Of a stretch of DNA of 60,502 nucleotides, positions 52,488-60,502 are shown in pieces. Made by a program: the position numbers and the translations under genes. Each line of letters starts with the position of its first letter. Positions within the stretch are counted from its first letter, which is position 1. This DNA is from Hymenobacter terrestris (GTDB lineage: Bacteria > Bacteroidota > Bacteroidia > Cytophagales > Hymenobacteraceae). The notes under the pieces were generated by a model. That model saw only the letters and a program-made list of their open reading frames with translations, was not told the origin of the DNA and searched no databases. The stretch covers positions 1-60,502 of the forward strand of contig NZ_JABKAV010000020.1 of the NCBI RefSeq assembly GCF_013377905.1, written 5' to 3'.

Positions 52488-53501
52488 ATGGCTCGCCTAC
52501 AACAGCTTCTGCTCAATACCTTGCTTGTTACTAGTGTGTTGGCGCTCATTATTACGCTTGCCTCCCTGCTTACGGCCCAGGTCTGGTGGCTGAAGCTGCT
52601 CGACTTCCCGCGCTTCCAGCTGCTGCTAGTGCATGTAGCGGCGCTGGTGGGGCTGGGGTTGCTGTTGTGGCTAGGGCGACGGCAGCGGCAGGGTGCCCGG
52701 CGTGCGGTACTGAGTTTAAGCTTGCTGGGGGCAGCCGTACAGTCGTATTTTCTGGTGCCCTACCTGCCGCTAGCCCCGCGGCCCGTGCCCGATGCCACCG
52801 CCGCCCAAGTGGCCGAGACCACTGCCCGCCTGCGCCTGCTCGAAGCCAATGTGCTGCAGAAAAACAACCGCGCCGACCTGCTACTGGCTGTTATAGACGA
52901 GCAGCGCCCCGATGTGGTGCTGGCCCTCGAAACCGACCAGCGTTGGGTAAATGCGCTCCGCCCGCTGCGCCGCACCTATCCCTATTTCATCGAGTTGCCC
53001 CGGCCCAATACCTATGGCATGGCGCTTTACTCGCGCCTGCCGCTGCTGAATCATCGAGTGCACAACTTCCAGGAACAGAACGTGCCTACCATCATCACCG
53101 ATGTGCGCATGCCCAACGGCCAACTGGTGCGCCTGTACGCCGTGCATCCCACGCCGCCGGTGCCCAGCAGTCACCCCACCAGCCTTAGCACGCCCGACCT
53201 GGCACTGCTGCAAGTTGGCCAGCAGATAGAGCGAAACCCTGGTCCGGCACTGGTGCTGGGCGACTTCAACGACGTTTCGTGGTCGCATACTACCCGCATG
53301 TTCGAGGCCAGCGGCGAGTTGAAGAACGTACGTCTGGGGCGGGGGCTGTTCAGCACGTTTAATGCCCATATCTGGATGACGCGCTGGCCCCTCGACCACC
53401 TGTTTGTAACCAAACAGTTCCGGGTAGCCAAGTTGGAGCGGCTGCCCGGCATCGGCTCCGACCATTTTCCGCTGCTGGCCGAGGTGGTGCTGGCCGAGTA
53501 G
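52488..53501 (+). CDS. Membrane-anchored endonuclease/exonuclease/phosphatase family protein
   Basis: A 337-residue protein. The start at 52488 (MARLQQLLLN) is used; the upstream frame overlaps the nuclease gene on the other strand. Three hydrophobic segments fill residues 1-95, then an EEP (DNase I-like) catalytic domain: LRLLEANVLQKN, VVLALETD, GDFNDVSW near 258 and the catalytic SDHFPLL near residue 323. The active domain should face the periplasm. Substrate may be nucleic acid or a phosphodiester lipid. Divergent from the nuclease gene with 106 bp between starts. Confidence 0.9.
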   Translation: MARLQQLLLNTLLVTSVLALIITLASLLTAQVWWLKLLDFPRFQLLLVHVAALVGLGLLLWLGRRQRQGARRAVLSLSLLGAAVQSYFLVPYLPLAPRPVPDATAAQVAETTARLRLLEANVLQKNNRADLLLAVIDEQRPDVVLALETDQRWVNALRPLRRTYPYFIELPRPNTYGMALYSRLPLLNHRVHNFQEQNVPTIITDVRMPNGQLVRLYAVHPTPPVPSSHPTSLSTPDLALLQVGQQIERNPGPALVLGDFNDVSWSHTTRMFEASGELKNVRLGRGLFSTFNAHIWMTRWPLDHLFVTKQFRVAKLERLPGIGSDHFPLLAEVVLAE

Positions 53502-53579
53502 GACCAGGAAGAATCGGCTGGATTTTTGCCCACTCGCCCGCGGCTTCGGGCCAATCCTCCACCCTTACTTTTTCTGCAC

Positions 53580-54038
53580 ATGAAAAGCATTCTACTCGCG
53601 GCCGCGCTGGCCCTGACCAGCCCGGCTGTTTTTGCGCAGGCAACCCCGGCGGGGAATCTGACCGCTGATAAGAAGGACAACACGCTGGTTGTAGAGCTGC
53701 CACAGGAAGGGGTGGCGGCTTGGCAACGCGTGGCGCAGGTGCTCACCGACCGGGGCTACCCGTTTGCGCACAGTGATATAAACCTGCTGGCCCTCACCAC
53801 CGCCTTCAACCCCCTCAGTAGCACCAGCAGCCTGAGCGTGTCGGCCGTAGTCCGGGGCCATCAACTGACGCTACGTGGGCGTTCCGAGTCCGTTTCGGTG
53901 GTGGGTACGCCGAGCCAGCTTACCACGGTGCGGCGCAGTACTTCGCTGGGCGGGGTCAGTGAGGGGTGGCAGGAGCTGGAGGCCATTGCCCGGGAGCTGG
54001 GCGGTACAGTACGGTACTCGCGCCTAGTGGTCCGATAG
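53580..54038 (+). CDS. Secreted paralogue 1 of a three-gene tandem family
   Basis: A 152-residue protein with a signal peptide ending VFAQ (start 53580, MKSILLAAALA). I do not recognise its family. The mature part has NTLVVELPQEGVAAWQRVAQ, a RGYPFAHSD segment and a C-terminal WQELEAIARELGGTVRY helix-strand. The same blocks recur in the two next genes, so the three arose by duplication. About 78 bp follow the EEP gene, with which it may be co-transcribed. Confidence 0.8.
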   Translation: MKSILLAAALALTSPAVFAQATPAGNLTADKKDNTLVVELPQEGVAAWQRVAQVLTDRGYPFAHSDINLLALTTAFNPLSSTSSLSVSAVVRGHQLTLRGRSESVSVVGTPSQLTTVRRSTSLGGVSEGWQELEAIARELGGTVRYSRLVVR

Positions 54039-54116
54039 GCACCTCCGCGCTGGGCCACCATATCGACGGGTGTTTGCCTCGCCCTTCTTGCTGCTTTTAC
54101 ACTCTATTTTCTGCTT

Positions 54117-54572
54117 ATGCTACGCTACGTACTTCTGTTATCCGGGCTGCTGTTTATGACTGCGGTTCCAACCTTCGCCCAAACCGGTGGGTTGCGCACC
54201 AAGCCCATCGATTTCGACAACACCATTGTGCTAACGCTGCCCGATGAAGGCCAGGCGGTCTGGAAGCGGGCCGGCCGGCTGCTGGCCCAACGAGGCTACC
54301 CGGTGCGTTTTGCCAGTCCCGAACTACTCACGCTCAGCACCGAGCCTGTTGGCAGTTACACGCAGCGCCTGATGGGCATTACGTTCGTGGTGGAGGGGCA
54401 CGAGTTGCGTTTGCAGGGCTACTACCCAAGCGGAGAGAATGGGGCCAGTTGGCTGAGTGTGATGGAGTATACTAATGGTCAAGGTATTCGGGGCCGTAGC
54501 TGGAAGGAGTTGGAGGAAGTGGCCAAGCTCCTGGGCGGCACCGTGCATTACACCCGTGCGCCCACCCACTAA
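54117..54572 (+). CDS. Secreted paralogue 2 of a three-gene tandem family
   Basis: A 151-residue exported protein (signal peptide through PTFAQ). Shared family blocks: TIVLTLPDEGQAVWKRAGRL, AQRGYPVRFASPELLTLSTE and SWKELEEVAKLLGGTVHY. Between them a variable stretch (VEGHELRLQG) differs most from its sisters. No enzymatic motif or metal site is apparent. Spacing of 78 bp and 57 bp to its neighbours suggests one transcript. Confidence 0.8.
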   Translation: MLRYVLLLSGLLFMTAVPTFAQTGGLRTKPIDFDNTIVLTLPDEGQAVWKRAGRLLAQRGYPVRFASPELLTLSTEPVGSYTQRLMGITFVVEGHELRLQGYYPSGENGASWLSVMEYTNGQGIRGRSWKELEEVAKLLGGTVHYTRAPTH

Positions 54573-54629
54573 TTACCCGGTCCGGCCTCATAGCGGGGTC
54601 GGGTTTCCTGTTTTATATCATGTATTGCT

Positions 54630-55079
54630 ATGAAAAGGCTCCTATTTCTGCTGCTGATGACCTTTGCCGCGGTTCCAACATTCGCTCAGCTCCTCGAGCT
54701 ACACGCCCAACCCGACCGCACCGACGATACCATCGTGCTGGCGCTACCTGATGAAGGCCAGGTGGCTTGGAAGCGGGCCGCCGCAGTGCTGGTGGCCCGC
54801 GGCTACACCCTGCGCCATTCCGACGCTGAATTACTCACGCTCAGCACCGATTTAACCAACCTCGAATCGAACCCGATCATGAGTATTTTCGTGCATGTAA
54901 CGGGCCACCAGCTGCTACTGCGCGGGCGTTGTATAATGAGCACTAATTTAACCGACGTCCCGCAGGTCGTGCGCCGGGGTGGGTTTTTGGGTGGTATCAA
55001 TACCGAGTGGCTCGAGCTGGAAGCCATTGCCCAAACGCTGGGCGGCACGGCTACTTACTACAACTCGGCGGCGCGGTAG
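54630..55079 (+). CDS. Secreted paralogue 3 of a three-gene tandem family
   Basis: A 149-residue exported protein (signal peptide MKRLLFLLLMTFAAVPTFAQ). It shares TIVLALPDEGQVAWKRAAAV, ARGYTLRHSDAELLTLST and WLELEAIAQTLGGTATYY with the previous two, and is closer to paralogue 2 in the first block. A single cysteine occurs in the variable middle (RGRCIMS). Function unknown. Confidence 0.8.
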   Translation: MKRLLFLLLMTFAAVPTFAQLLELHAQPDRTDDTIVLALPDEGQVAWKRAAAVLVARGYTLRHSDAELLTLSTDLTNLESNPIMSIFVHVTGHQLLLRGRCIMSTNLTDVPQVVRRGGFLGGINTEWLELEAIAQTLGGTATYYNSAAR

Positions 55080-55175
55080 GCGGTAGGGCCAGAGGAGGGC
55101 AGAGCGCCGGCGCAACGCCTACCCCGCTACTCTCGTCCTTGCCGTGTACCTTGCCTGCTAACCCGCCGCTCCTTT

Positions 55176-56957
55176 ATGAAACATCGCTACTCCCTGCCCG
55201 CCGCCGTGCTGCTGGCCGGTGCCAGCCTGCTGGCCGCCTGCGACTCGGGCAACAAGCCTACTACCGGCACCGCCGAAACCGCCGACGCGACCTTCGACGA
55301 CTACAAAAACCGGTTCATCGATTCGCTCTGGTACTACAACCCCGAGTGGGCTTCCTCCCAGGGTTTCCATCGCTACGACTCGGTGCTGATAGTGCCCTCG
55401 GCCGGCCGTCGGCAGACGGAGGCCGCCGCCATTGCCCGCCGGGCCAAGGAGCTGCAGAGCTTCGAGCTGGGCAAGCTGTCGGTGAACAACCAGACCGATT
55501 ACCGGCTGATGCAGAACTACCTAGCCTCGGCGCGCTTCTACAACGATACGCTGCGCACCTGGGAATGGAACCCGGCCAACTACAACATAGGCGGCTCGGT
55601 GGCCGAGCTGCTCAACGGCCGCTACGCGCCTCTCGACCGGCGTTTGCGCGCTATCAGCCAAAAACTCATTCAGGTTGCTGATTACTACGAGGCGGCTAAG
55701 CAGAGCGTCAAGCGGCCTACCCGCGAGCATACTAACCTGGCCATTCGCCAGAACCAGGGTGGCCTGAGCGTGTTTGGTCCGGCGCTGCTCGATTCGGTGG
55801 CCAAATCGGGGCTTAGCGCGGCAGAGAAGCAGGAATTGCGCGAGCGGGTGGCCACCACCCGGCTGGCTATGGAAGGCTACATCAGCTTTCTGCAAACCGA
55901 AGTACTGCCGGCCGGGAGCTTCCGCAACTTCCGCATCGGGCCCGCGCTGTTCAACCGCAAGTTTGCCCTCGATATTCAGAGCCGCTACTCGGCTGATGAG
56001 GTGTACCGGAAGGCCCTGGCGCACCGCCAGGAGCTGCTGGCTGATATGAAGGTTCGGGCTCTGCGCATCTACCCTAAATACGTGCAGTATCAGGCCCTGC
56101 CGCAGGATACGCTGGCCATTGTGCGCGACGTAGTGGCGGCCCTTTCGCGGGAGCATGCCACGCCCCAGCGGTTCGTGGACGCCGTACGCGAGCAGATGCC
56201 CGAGCTGGTACGCTGGGTGAACGAGCACGATTTGCTGACCCAGGACCCCACTCAGCCGCTGGTGGTGCGCGAAACCCCGCTCTACATGCGTGGCAGCGGA
56301 GCCGGCGCCAGCGTTTCGGCCCCCGGCCCTTACGACAAGGGGGCGGATACCTATTACAACGTGGAGCCCATCGTGGATTTGCCGGCTCCCCAGGCCGAAA
56401 GCTATCTGCGCGAGTACAACACCTACACGCTCCAGATTCTAAATATCCACGAGGCTATTCCGGGTCATTACACCCAGCTCGTGTACGCCAACCGCAGCCC
56501 TTCGCTCATCAAATCCATCCTCGGCAACGGGGCCATGATTGAGGGCTGGGCCGTGTACGCCGAGCGCATGATGCTGGAAAGCGGCTACGGCGGCAACACC
56601 GACGAATTCTGGCTGATGTGGGACAAATGGAATATGCGCGTCACGCTCAACGCCATCCTCGACCATGAGGTGCAGGCCGGCACCATCACCGAGGCCAAGA
56701 CCGTGGAAATGTTGCGCCGCGACGGTTTTCAGGAAGAGGCCGAAGCCCGCAACAAGTGGCTGCGCGCCACCCTCAGCCAGGTACAACTCAGCTCGTACTT
56801 CACCGGCTACACCGAAATCTACGACCTGCGCGAGGAGCTAAAGCAGAAGCAGTCCAAGGAGTTCAACCTCAAAGCCTTCCATGAGAAATTCCTCAGCTAC
56901 GGCAGCGCCCCGGTAAAGTACATTCGGGAGATGATGCTGGCGAAGGAAAAGAAGTAG
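55176..56957 (+). CDS. DUF885 family lipoprotein peptidase
   Basis: A 593-residue protein with lipobox LLAAC (Cys22). The family zinc motif HEAIPGH is at residues 425-431, with ILDHEVQAG and the TEAKTVEMLRRDGF region further on, as in DUF885/PepX-like M32-related putative peptidases. Its substrate is unknown. The gene stands alone after the tandem trio; a TACCTTGC sequence 29 bp upstream may be the -7 box. Confidence 0.92.
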   Translation: MKHRYSLPAAVLLAGASLLAACDSGNKPTTGTAETADATFDDYKNRFIDSLWYYNPEWASSQGFHRYDSVLIVPSAGRRQTEAAAIARRAKELQSFELGKLSVNNQTDYRLMQNYLASARFYNDTLRTWEWNPANYNIGGSVAELLNGRYAPLDRRLRAISQKLIQVADYYEAAKQSVKRPTREHTNLAIRQNQGGLSVFGPALLDSVAKSGLSAAEKQELRERVATTRLAMEGYISFLQTEVLPAGSFRNFRIGPALFNRKFALDIQSRYSADEVYRKALAHRQELLADMKVRALRIYPKYVQYQALPQDTLAIVRDVVAALSREHATPQRFVDAVREQMPELVRWVNEHDLLTQDPTQPLVVRETPLYMRGSGAGASVSAPGPYDKGADTYYNVEPIVDLPAPQAESYLREYNTYTLQILNIHEAIPGHYTQLVYANRSPSLIKSILGNGAMIEGWAVYAERMMLESGYGGNTDEFWLMWDKWNMRVTLNAILDHEVQAGTITEAKTVEMLRRDGFQEEAEARNKWLRATLSQVQLSSYFTGYTEIYDLREELKQKQSKEFNLKAFHEKFLSYGSAPVKYIREMMLAKEKK

Positions 56958-56984
56958 ACAAGCTGATGTGTTGAGCGGATTCAC

Positions 56985-57120
56985 GCATTCGTATTTGCGA
57001 GCGAAACGAAGCAATACGCTCCTGTAGCGCTACCGCCCCGATAAGCCAAAAGCCCCTGATGCCAACACGGACATCAGGGGCTTTCTGCTTTGTAGAATTG
57101 CTTCGCTTCATTCGCAATGA
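56985..57120. repeat. Dispersed repeat (GCGAGCGAA..GAAGCAAT type) around the terminator
   Basis: TTTGCGAGCGAAACGAAGCAAT on the left and ATTGCTTCGCTTCATTCGCAAT on the right form an imperfect palindrome that encloses the hairpin at 57049-57084. This is a different word family from A and B. Confidence 0.6.
57049..57084. terminator. Bidirectional terminator between DUF885 and YwqK-like genes
   Basis: AAAGCCCCTGATG (57049-57061) pairs perfectly with 57072-57084 around a 10-nt loop, with short A and T runs on either side. Confidence 0.8.
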
Positions 57121-57137
57121 TAAGCGAGTTTGCGCCG

Positions 57138-58583
57138 CTACTTTTTCTTCTTCGCGGGAGCGGTACTCTTTGCCGGCACACCACTGCCAGCGGGCACTAC
57201 CTGGCCGTTGCGGTAGGTTTTGCGCTCCTTCACCGTGGTGCCATCGGGACCGAAGTAGGACCATACGCCGGTTTCCTTGCCGTTGCGGAACGCGCCGCTG
57301 GCTTCGGGCGAGCCATCTTCGCGCAGCAGGCGGTAGGGGCCGGTTTTGAGGCCGCGCACGTAGGTGGTTTCGGCCTGCAGCTTACCCGAGGGGTAGTATT
57401 CCTGCCCTAGCCCGGCAGGCTTGCCGTTCTCAGCCAGGAGCTTGCTTTTAAGCGTGCCGGTGGGGTAGTAGGTAAGCTGCTCGCCGCCAAGGCGGCCGTT
57501 CTGGTAGGTTTCGAGCTGTTGCACCTGCTTACCACCGGAGAAATAGGTGCGCCACTGGCCCACAGGCAGGTTGTTCTTGTACTGCTGCTCGCGCTGCATG
57601 GTGCCGTCCTCGAAGTAGCTCACTATTTTCCGGTCGCGGGCCTGGTTGCTATACTCGGTTTTCTGCCGGGGCTTGCCCGTTTCGTAGAAATCCTGCTGGG
57701 TACCCACCAGCGTGCCCTGGCGGTACGTCATGGTACTCCTGACAGCGCCGTTTTCGTGGTAGGATTTAGCGGGGCCGTCGAGGTTGTTGGTGCCACCCGC
57801 TAGGGAACGGGCCTGCTTGGTCAGGTCGTCGCCGAGTGGGTTTGTCACGGCCCGGCCCACCAGCGGCACGGCCACGTAGGTGCCTTCGGTCTGGAGCTGG
57901 CCCGAGCGGTAATAGCTGCGGTAACGGCCCCGGCCGGTCTGGTCGGCTAGCACTTCGGTTTCGAGCTGGCCGTTATCGTAGTACGTTTTGTAGGGACCGG
58001 CCAGCAGCCCGCGGCGGTAGCTGCCCTCGCTCTGAAGCTGGCCGTTTTCGTAGTAGGTTTTTACTGGCCCGTTGGCCTGCCCGTCGGTAAATGTTATTTC
58101 GGCTTTGGGCTTGCCCGAGTCGTACAGCTCGCGCACCAGGCCCGAGGGTTGGCCCTTAGCCAGCGTCGTTTCCATCTTGATGCGACCATCGGGGAAGAAG
58201 TAGCGCAGTTCGCCGTTGGGCTCGTCATCGGCGAAGGAGCCTTCCTGGGCGGGTTTGCCGGTGTCGTAGTAGGTTTTGAAGGGCCCCTGGCGCACGCCGT
58301 CCTTGTAGGTTACTTCGAGCCGCCGGCCGCCGTTGGGGTGAAACTCCACGTAGGAGGAGTCGCGCTTGCCGGCCGTGTAGCGGGTCTGGGCTTCGAGCTT
58401 ACCGGTGTAATAAAACCGCTTGTACGGCCCCTGCATCACGGTGTCGGCCCCTACTAGCGCCGAGTATTTCTCCCGCGGATGCACCCGCGTCGAGTCGAAG
58501 TAGGTTGTCAGCCGCCGCAACTTTTGGGCCTGGGCGGCACTGGTGGCAGTGAGGAGGAGAATAAAAGCGGGCAGAAATCTCAT
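57138..58583 (-). CDS. YwqK/MORN-repeat protein, exported
   Basis: A 481-residue protein with a signal peptide (start 58583, MRFLPAFILLLTA). The body has about fifteen repeats of a roughly 22-residue unit of the form GPxKxYYxNGQLxxExxY, known as MORN or YwqK repeats. It ends in Lys-rich PAKKKK. Automatic tools often name such proteins toxin-antitoxin YwqK family antitoxin, but there is no toxin gene nearby and the exported location argues against an antitoxin role. A structural or surface-binding role is more likely. Confidence 0.88.
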   Translation of the reverse strand: MRFLPAFILLLTATSAAQAQKLRRLTTYFDSTRVHPREKYSALVGADTVMQGPYKRFYYTGKLEAQTRYTAGKRDSSYVEFHPNGGRRLEVTYKDGVRQGPFKTYYDTGKPAQEGSFADDEPNGELRYFFPDGRIKMETTLAKGQPSGLVRELYDSGKPKAEITFTDGQANGPVKTYYENGQLQSEGSYRRGLLAGPYKTYYDNGQLETEVLADQTGRGRYRSYYRSGQLQTEGTYVAVPLVGRAVTNPLGDDLTKQARSLAGGTNNLDGPAKSYHENGAVRSTMTYRQGTLVGTQQDFYETGKPRQKTEYSNQARDRKIVSYFEDGTMQREQQYKNNLPVGQWRTYFSGGKQVQQLETYQNGRLGGEQLTYYPTGTLKSKLLAENGKPAGLGQEYYPSGKLQAETTYVRGLKTGPYRLLREDGSPEASGAFRNGKETGVWSYFGPDGTTVKERKTYRNGQVVPAGSGVPAKSTAPAKKKK

Positions 58584-58639
58584 AGCGACAAGAACGGGGA
58601 AAAGGGCGAAGTAGTGCCTTGCGGGCAGGCGGGCAAACA

Positions 58640-58672
58640 AAAGCCCTGCCGCAAAAGGTGCGGCAGGGCTTT
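58640..58672 (-). terminator. Intrinsic terminator downstream of the thiolase gene
   Basis: A perfect 14-bp stem AAAGCCCTGCCGCA (58640-58653) with 58659-58672, followed on the minus strand by TTGTTTGCC. It also sits just upstream of the YwqK-like gene. Confidence 0.82.
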
Positions 58673-58716
58673 CAACTCGAAACGGGAGTCTTCTACCGGA
58701 TCAGCGTAATCTGTGG

Positions 58717-59898
58717 TTATACTTTCTCCAGCACAATGCTGCTGGCACCACCGCCACCGTTGCAGATACCGGTAACGCCGATTTTGCCACCCTCATTTTC
58801 GAGCACGCTCAGCAGCGTAGTCACGATCCGGGCACCGGAAGCACCCAGTGGGTGGCCCAGCGAAACGGCCCCGCCGTACACATTTACCTTATCACCTTCC
58901 AAGTTCAGTAGCTTGTTGTTGGCCAGCGAAACCACCGAGAAAGCCTCGTTGATTTCGTAGAAATCCACCTCCGAAGCATCTATGCCGGCATGCTTGAGCG
59001 CCTTTGGAATAGCCAGGGCCGGCGTGGTGGTGAACCACTCGGGGGCCTGCTCAGCATCGGCGAAACCCCGGATGATGGCCAGCGGCTTGATGCCCAGTTC
59101 GTCGGCCTTCTCGCGGCTCATGAGCAGCACGGCGGCAGCGCCGTCGTTGAGGGTCGAGGCGTTGGCGGCCGTTACGGTGCCTTCCTTGGTGAAGGCGGCG
59201 CGCAGGCCGGCGAACTTGCTGAAATCGGCCTTCAGGTACTCCTCGTCGTCGGAAATAACGGTTTCCTTGCCGCGCACCGTGATGGTTACGGGCACGATTT
59301 CGTCCTTCTTCTTACCGGCTTTGGCAGCGGCAGCGCTACGCTCGTAGCTCTGCTGAGCAAAAGCGTCCTGATCTTCGCGGCTGATGCTGTAATGAGCGGC
59401 CGTGGCGTCGGCGGCGTTGCCCATGGCGTAGTCGTTGTAGGGGTCCCAGAGGCCGTCCTTCATCAGGCCGTCAATCATCTGGCCATTGCCGTACTTGGCA
59501 CCAAAACGGGCTTTGTCGAGGTAGTAGGGCACGTTGCTCATGCTTTCCATGCCACCGGCCATTACCACATCGGCCTGGCCCAGCATAATGGCCTGAGCGC
59601 CATACATGATAGCTTTCGAGCCCGAGGCGCACACTTTATTCACCGTCGTGCATTCCACGGCATCGGGCAGGCCGGCTTTCTTGGCGGCCTGGCGGGCCGG
59701 AGCCTGGCCCAGGTTGGCCGAAATAACGTTGCCCATAATCACCTGCTGCACTTCCTTGCCATCAACGCCGGCCTTTTCCAAGGCACCCTTAATGGCAATA
59801 GCGCCCAGCTCTACGGCCGACAAAGAGGCCAGACTGCCGCCAAACGAGCCAATAGGGGTTCGCACAGCGGCTACGATTACTACTTCCTTGATTTGCAT
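58717..59898 (-). CDS. Acetyl-CoA acetyltransferase (thiolase)
   Basis: A 393-residue thiolase. Catalytic residues: Cys90 in NKVCASGSKA, His349 in GHPLGASG and Cys379 in CNGGGG; the NEAFSVV motif is also present. Degradative (FadA-like) or biosynthetic (AtoB/PhaA-like) function cannot be told from sequence, although the 393-residue length and MESMSNVPYY segment favour an acetoacetyl-CoA type. Monocistronic, ATG at 59896-59898. Confidence 0.95.
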   Translation of the reverse strand: MQIKEVVIVAAVRTPIGSFGGSLASLSAVELGAIAIKGALEKAGVDGKEVQQVIMGNVISANLGQAPARQAAKKAGLPDAVECTTVNKVCASGSKAIMYGAQAIMLGQADVVMAGGMESMSNVPYYLDKARFGAKYGNGQMIDGLMKDGLWDPYNDYAMGNAADATAAHYSISREDQDAFAQQSYERSAAAAKAGKKKDEIVPVTITVRGKETVISDDEEYLKADFSKFAGLRAAFTKEGTVTAANASTLNDGAAAVLLMSREKADELGIKPLAIIRGFADAEQAPEWFTTTPALAIPKALKHAGIDASEVDFYEINEAFSVVSLANNKLLNLEGDKVNVYGGAVSLGHPLGASGARIVTTLLSVLENEGGKIGVTGICNGGGGASSIVLEKV

Positions 59899-60012
59899 AA
59901 GTTGAATTAGGTGGGGTGAGATTAGAGCTTAAAGGTACGAAAGGTGAAATAGTGAGTTGGCTGCGGAGAAATAGTGGTTTGGTGAGTGGTTCATTCGATG
60001 ACCGGTAAAGGC

Positions 60013-60128
60013 GTGTCATTCTGAGCCAAGCGAAGAATCCCGCGTGCAATGCTAAATCTTGACGACAGGGTTTGTGGTGCGCAAGATTCCTCGTCTCCGC
60101 TTAATGCGCGGAATGCTCAGAATGACAC
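60013..60128. repeat. Dispersed palindrome family A, copy 4
   Basis: GTGTCATTCTGAG with AAGCGAAGAATC on the left pairs with GATTCCTCGTCTCCGCTT and CTCAGAATGACAC on the right, with an insertion in the right arm. Located between the right-edge gene and the thiolase gene. Confidence 0.75.
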
Positions 60129-60172
60129 CCCATTTTCACTGCTACCTCAGTATCCTATTCCCTTCCTCGGCG

Positions 60173-60502
60173 CTACCACGCCGGCTTGTTTTTGTCGCGG
60201 GGGGTGGTGGCTTTGCGCGGGAGCTGCTGCAGATACTGCTGCTCGGCCGTACGCAGGGCTTCGAGCAGCTGGCGGGCCTGGCCAGGGCTCAGGTTCATTT
60301 GCTGCAGGCGGGCGCGTTGGGTTTGCTGGTTGGCTTCATCAAGGCCCGCGGCTTCGGTGCCACCACGGCCGCTGGTGCCTCCGGGAGCCGCCGGACTATC
60401 CGCTTCGTCGCTGAGTCCGCGAACTGTGCCGGGCTGACTACCGCGGGCCACGTTACGTTCGGGCCCCGCGCCGGGCTGGAAGCCGCCGCTGGCCGCACCG
60501 CC
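60173..60502 (-). CDS. C-terminal part of a BatC-like protein, cut by the window edge
   Basis: An open frame runs off the right edge without a stop, so only the last about 109 residues are seen. It is Gly/Pro-rich at first, then a helical segment (LSPGQARQLLEALRTAEQQY) and a basic end KNKPAW. A helix followed by a short basic tail ending in a Trp is reminiscent of the C-terminus of Bacteroidota BatC-type TPR proteins (aerotolerance operon), but the TPR part lies outside and this identification is weak. The GTG at 60451 is not needed as a start. Confidence 0.5.
   Translation of the reverse strand, partial: GGAASGGFQPGAGPERNVARGSQPGTVRGLSDEADSPAAPGGTSGRGGTEAAGLDEANQQTQRARLQQMNLSPGQARQLLEALRTAEQQYLQQLPRKATTPRDKNKPAW

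Noticed and set aside
57138..58583. A toxin-antitoxin system suggested by the YwqK family name
   Set aside because: The protein has a signal peptide and there is no toxin gene beside it.
1..60502. tRNA, rRNA or insertion sequences
   Set aside because: I looked for cloverleaf-like segments, rRNA words and transposase motifs and saw none. A dedicated tRNA or IS scan would be decisive.

Overview
The window looks like a chromosomal segment of a high-GC member of the Bacteroidota, most probably a Hymenobacter or close relative in the Cytophagales. The genus is an inference; no search was run. The reasons are: a secreted peptidase with a type IX secretion C-terminal domain; Bacteroidota-typical families (DUF4290, DUF3109, DUF3078, DUF4846, DUF177); the cluster pdxA / DUF177 / rpmF / plsX / fabH / efp / accB / accC; MurA with Asp in place of the active-site Cys; promoters of the TAnnTTTG type; and no obvious Shine-Dalgarno sites. 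No prophage, insertion sequence, CRISPR array, tRNA or rRNA was found. Most of the window is core genome.

Layout. 0.1-2.7 kb: FAH-family hydrolase, then a lipoprotein M48 peptidase and two small envelope proteins. 2.9-10.4 kb: polyphosphate kinase and exopolyphosphatase, convergent around a very long palindrome, then a 1258-residue phosphoesterase / kinase-like / Omp85-barrel protein. 10.4-17 kb: DUF457 membrane protein, secreted M23 peptidase, sirtuin, DUF4846 lipoprotein, topoisomerase I. 17.3-24.7 kb: a five-gene chemosensory operon (cytoplasmic poly-HAMP receptor, CheW, CheY, CheA, CheC) without cheR or cheB. 24.9-33.5 kb: arginase-family hydrolase, YvlD-like membrane protein, DUF4349 lipoprotein, murA, DUF4290, pcrA, a glycosyltransferase. 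33.5-41.6 kb: DUF3109 and the lipid-synthesis and translation cluster, with a HigA-like regulator placed between pdxA and DUF177. 41.8-50.8 kb: leucyl aminopeptidase, rsmA, DUF3078, a 2-hydroxyacid dehydrogenase, greA, a HIT-NuiA fusion, an AI-2E family permease and an MFS transporter. 50.9-60.5 kb: a NucA-like secreted nuclease divergent from a membrane EEP phosphodiesterase, three tandem secreted paralogues, DUF885, a YwqK/MORN repeat protein, a thiolase and a gene cut by the right edge.

Most interesting points. (1) A HIT protein carries a C-terminal domain resembling the cyanobacterial nuclease inhibitor NuiA, and a NucA-clade nuclease, the kind NuiA inhibits, lies under 3 kb away. (2) The leaders of greA and of the HigA-like gene each place a strong hairpin between a TAnnTTTG promoter and the start codon; the second can form an alternative or pseudoknot pairing and has two GAAA-S-TTTC palindromes 20 bp apart over its promoter. 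(3) The long phosphoesterase-barrel protein has a middle region resembling atypical kinases. (4) The intergenic spaces hold several families of long palindromes whose arms continue perfectly into sequence private to each copy. (5) The chemoreceptor contains eight 276-bp units and a histone-H1-like tail similar to that of TopA.
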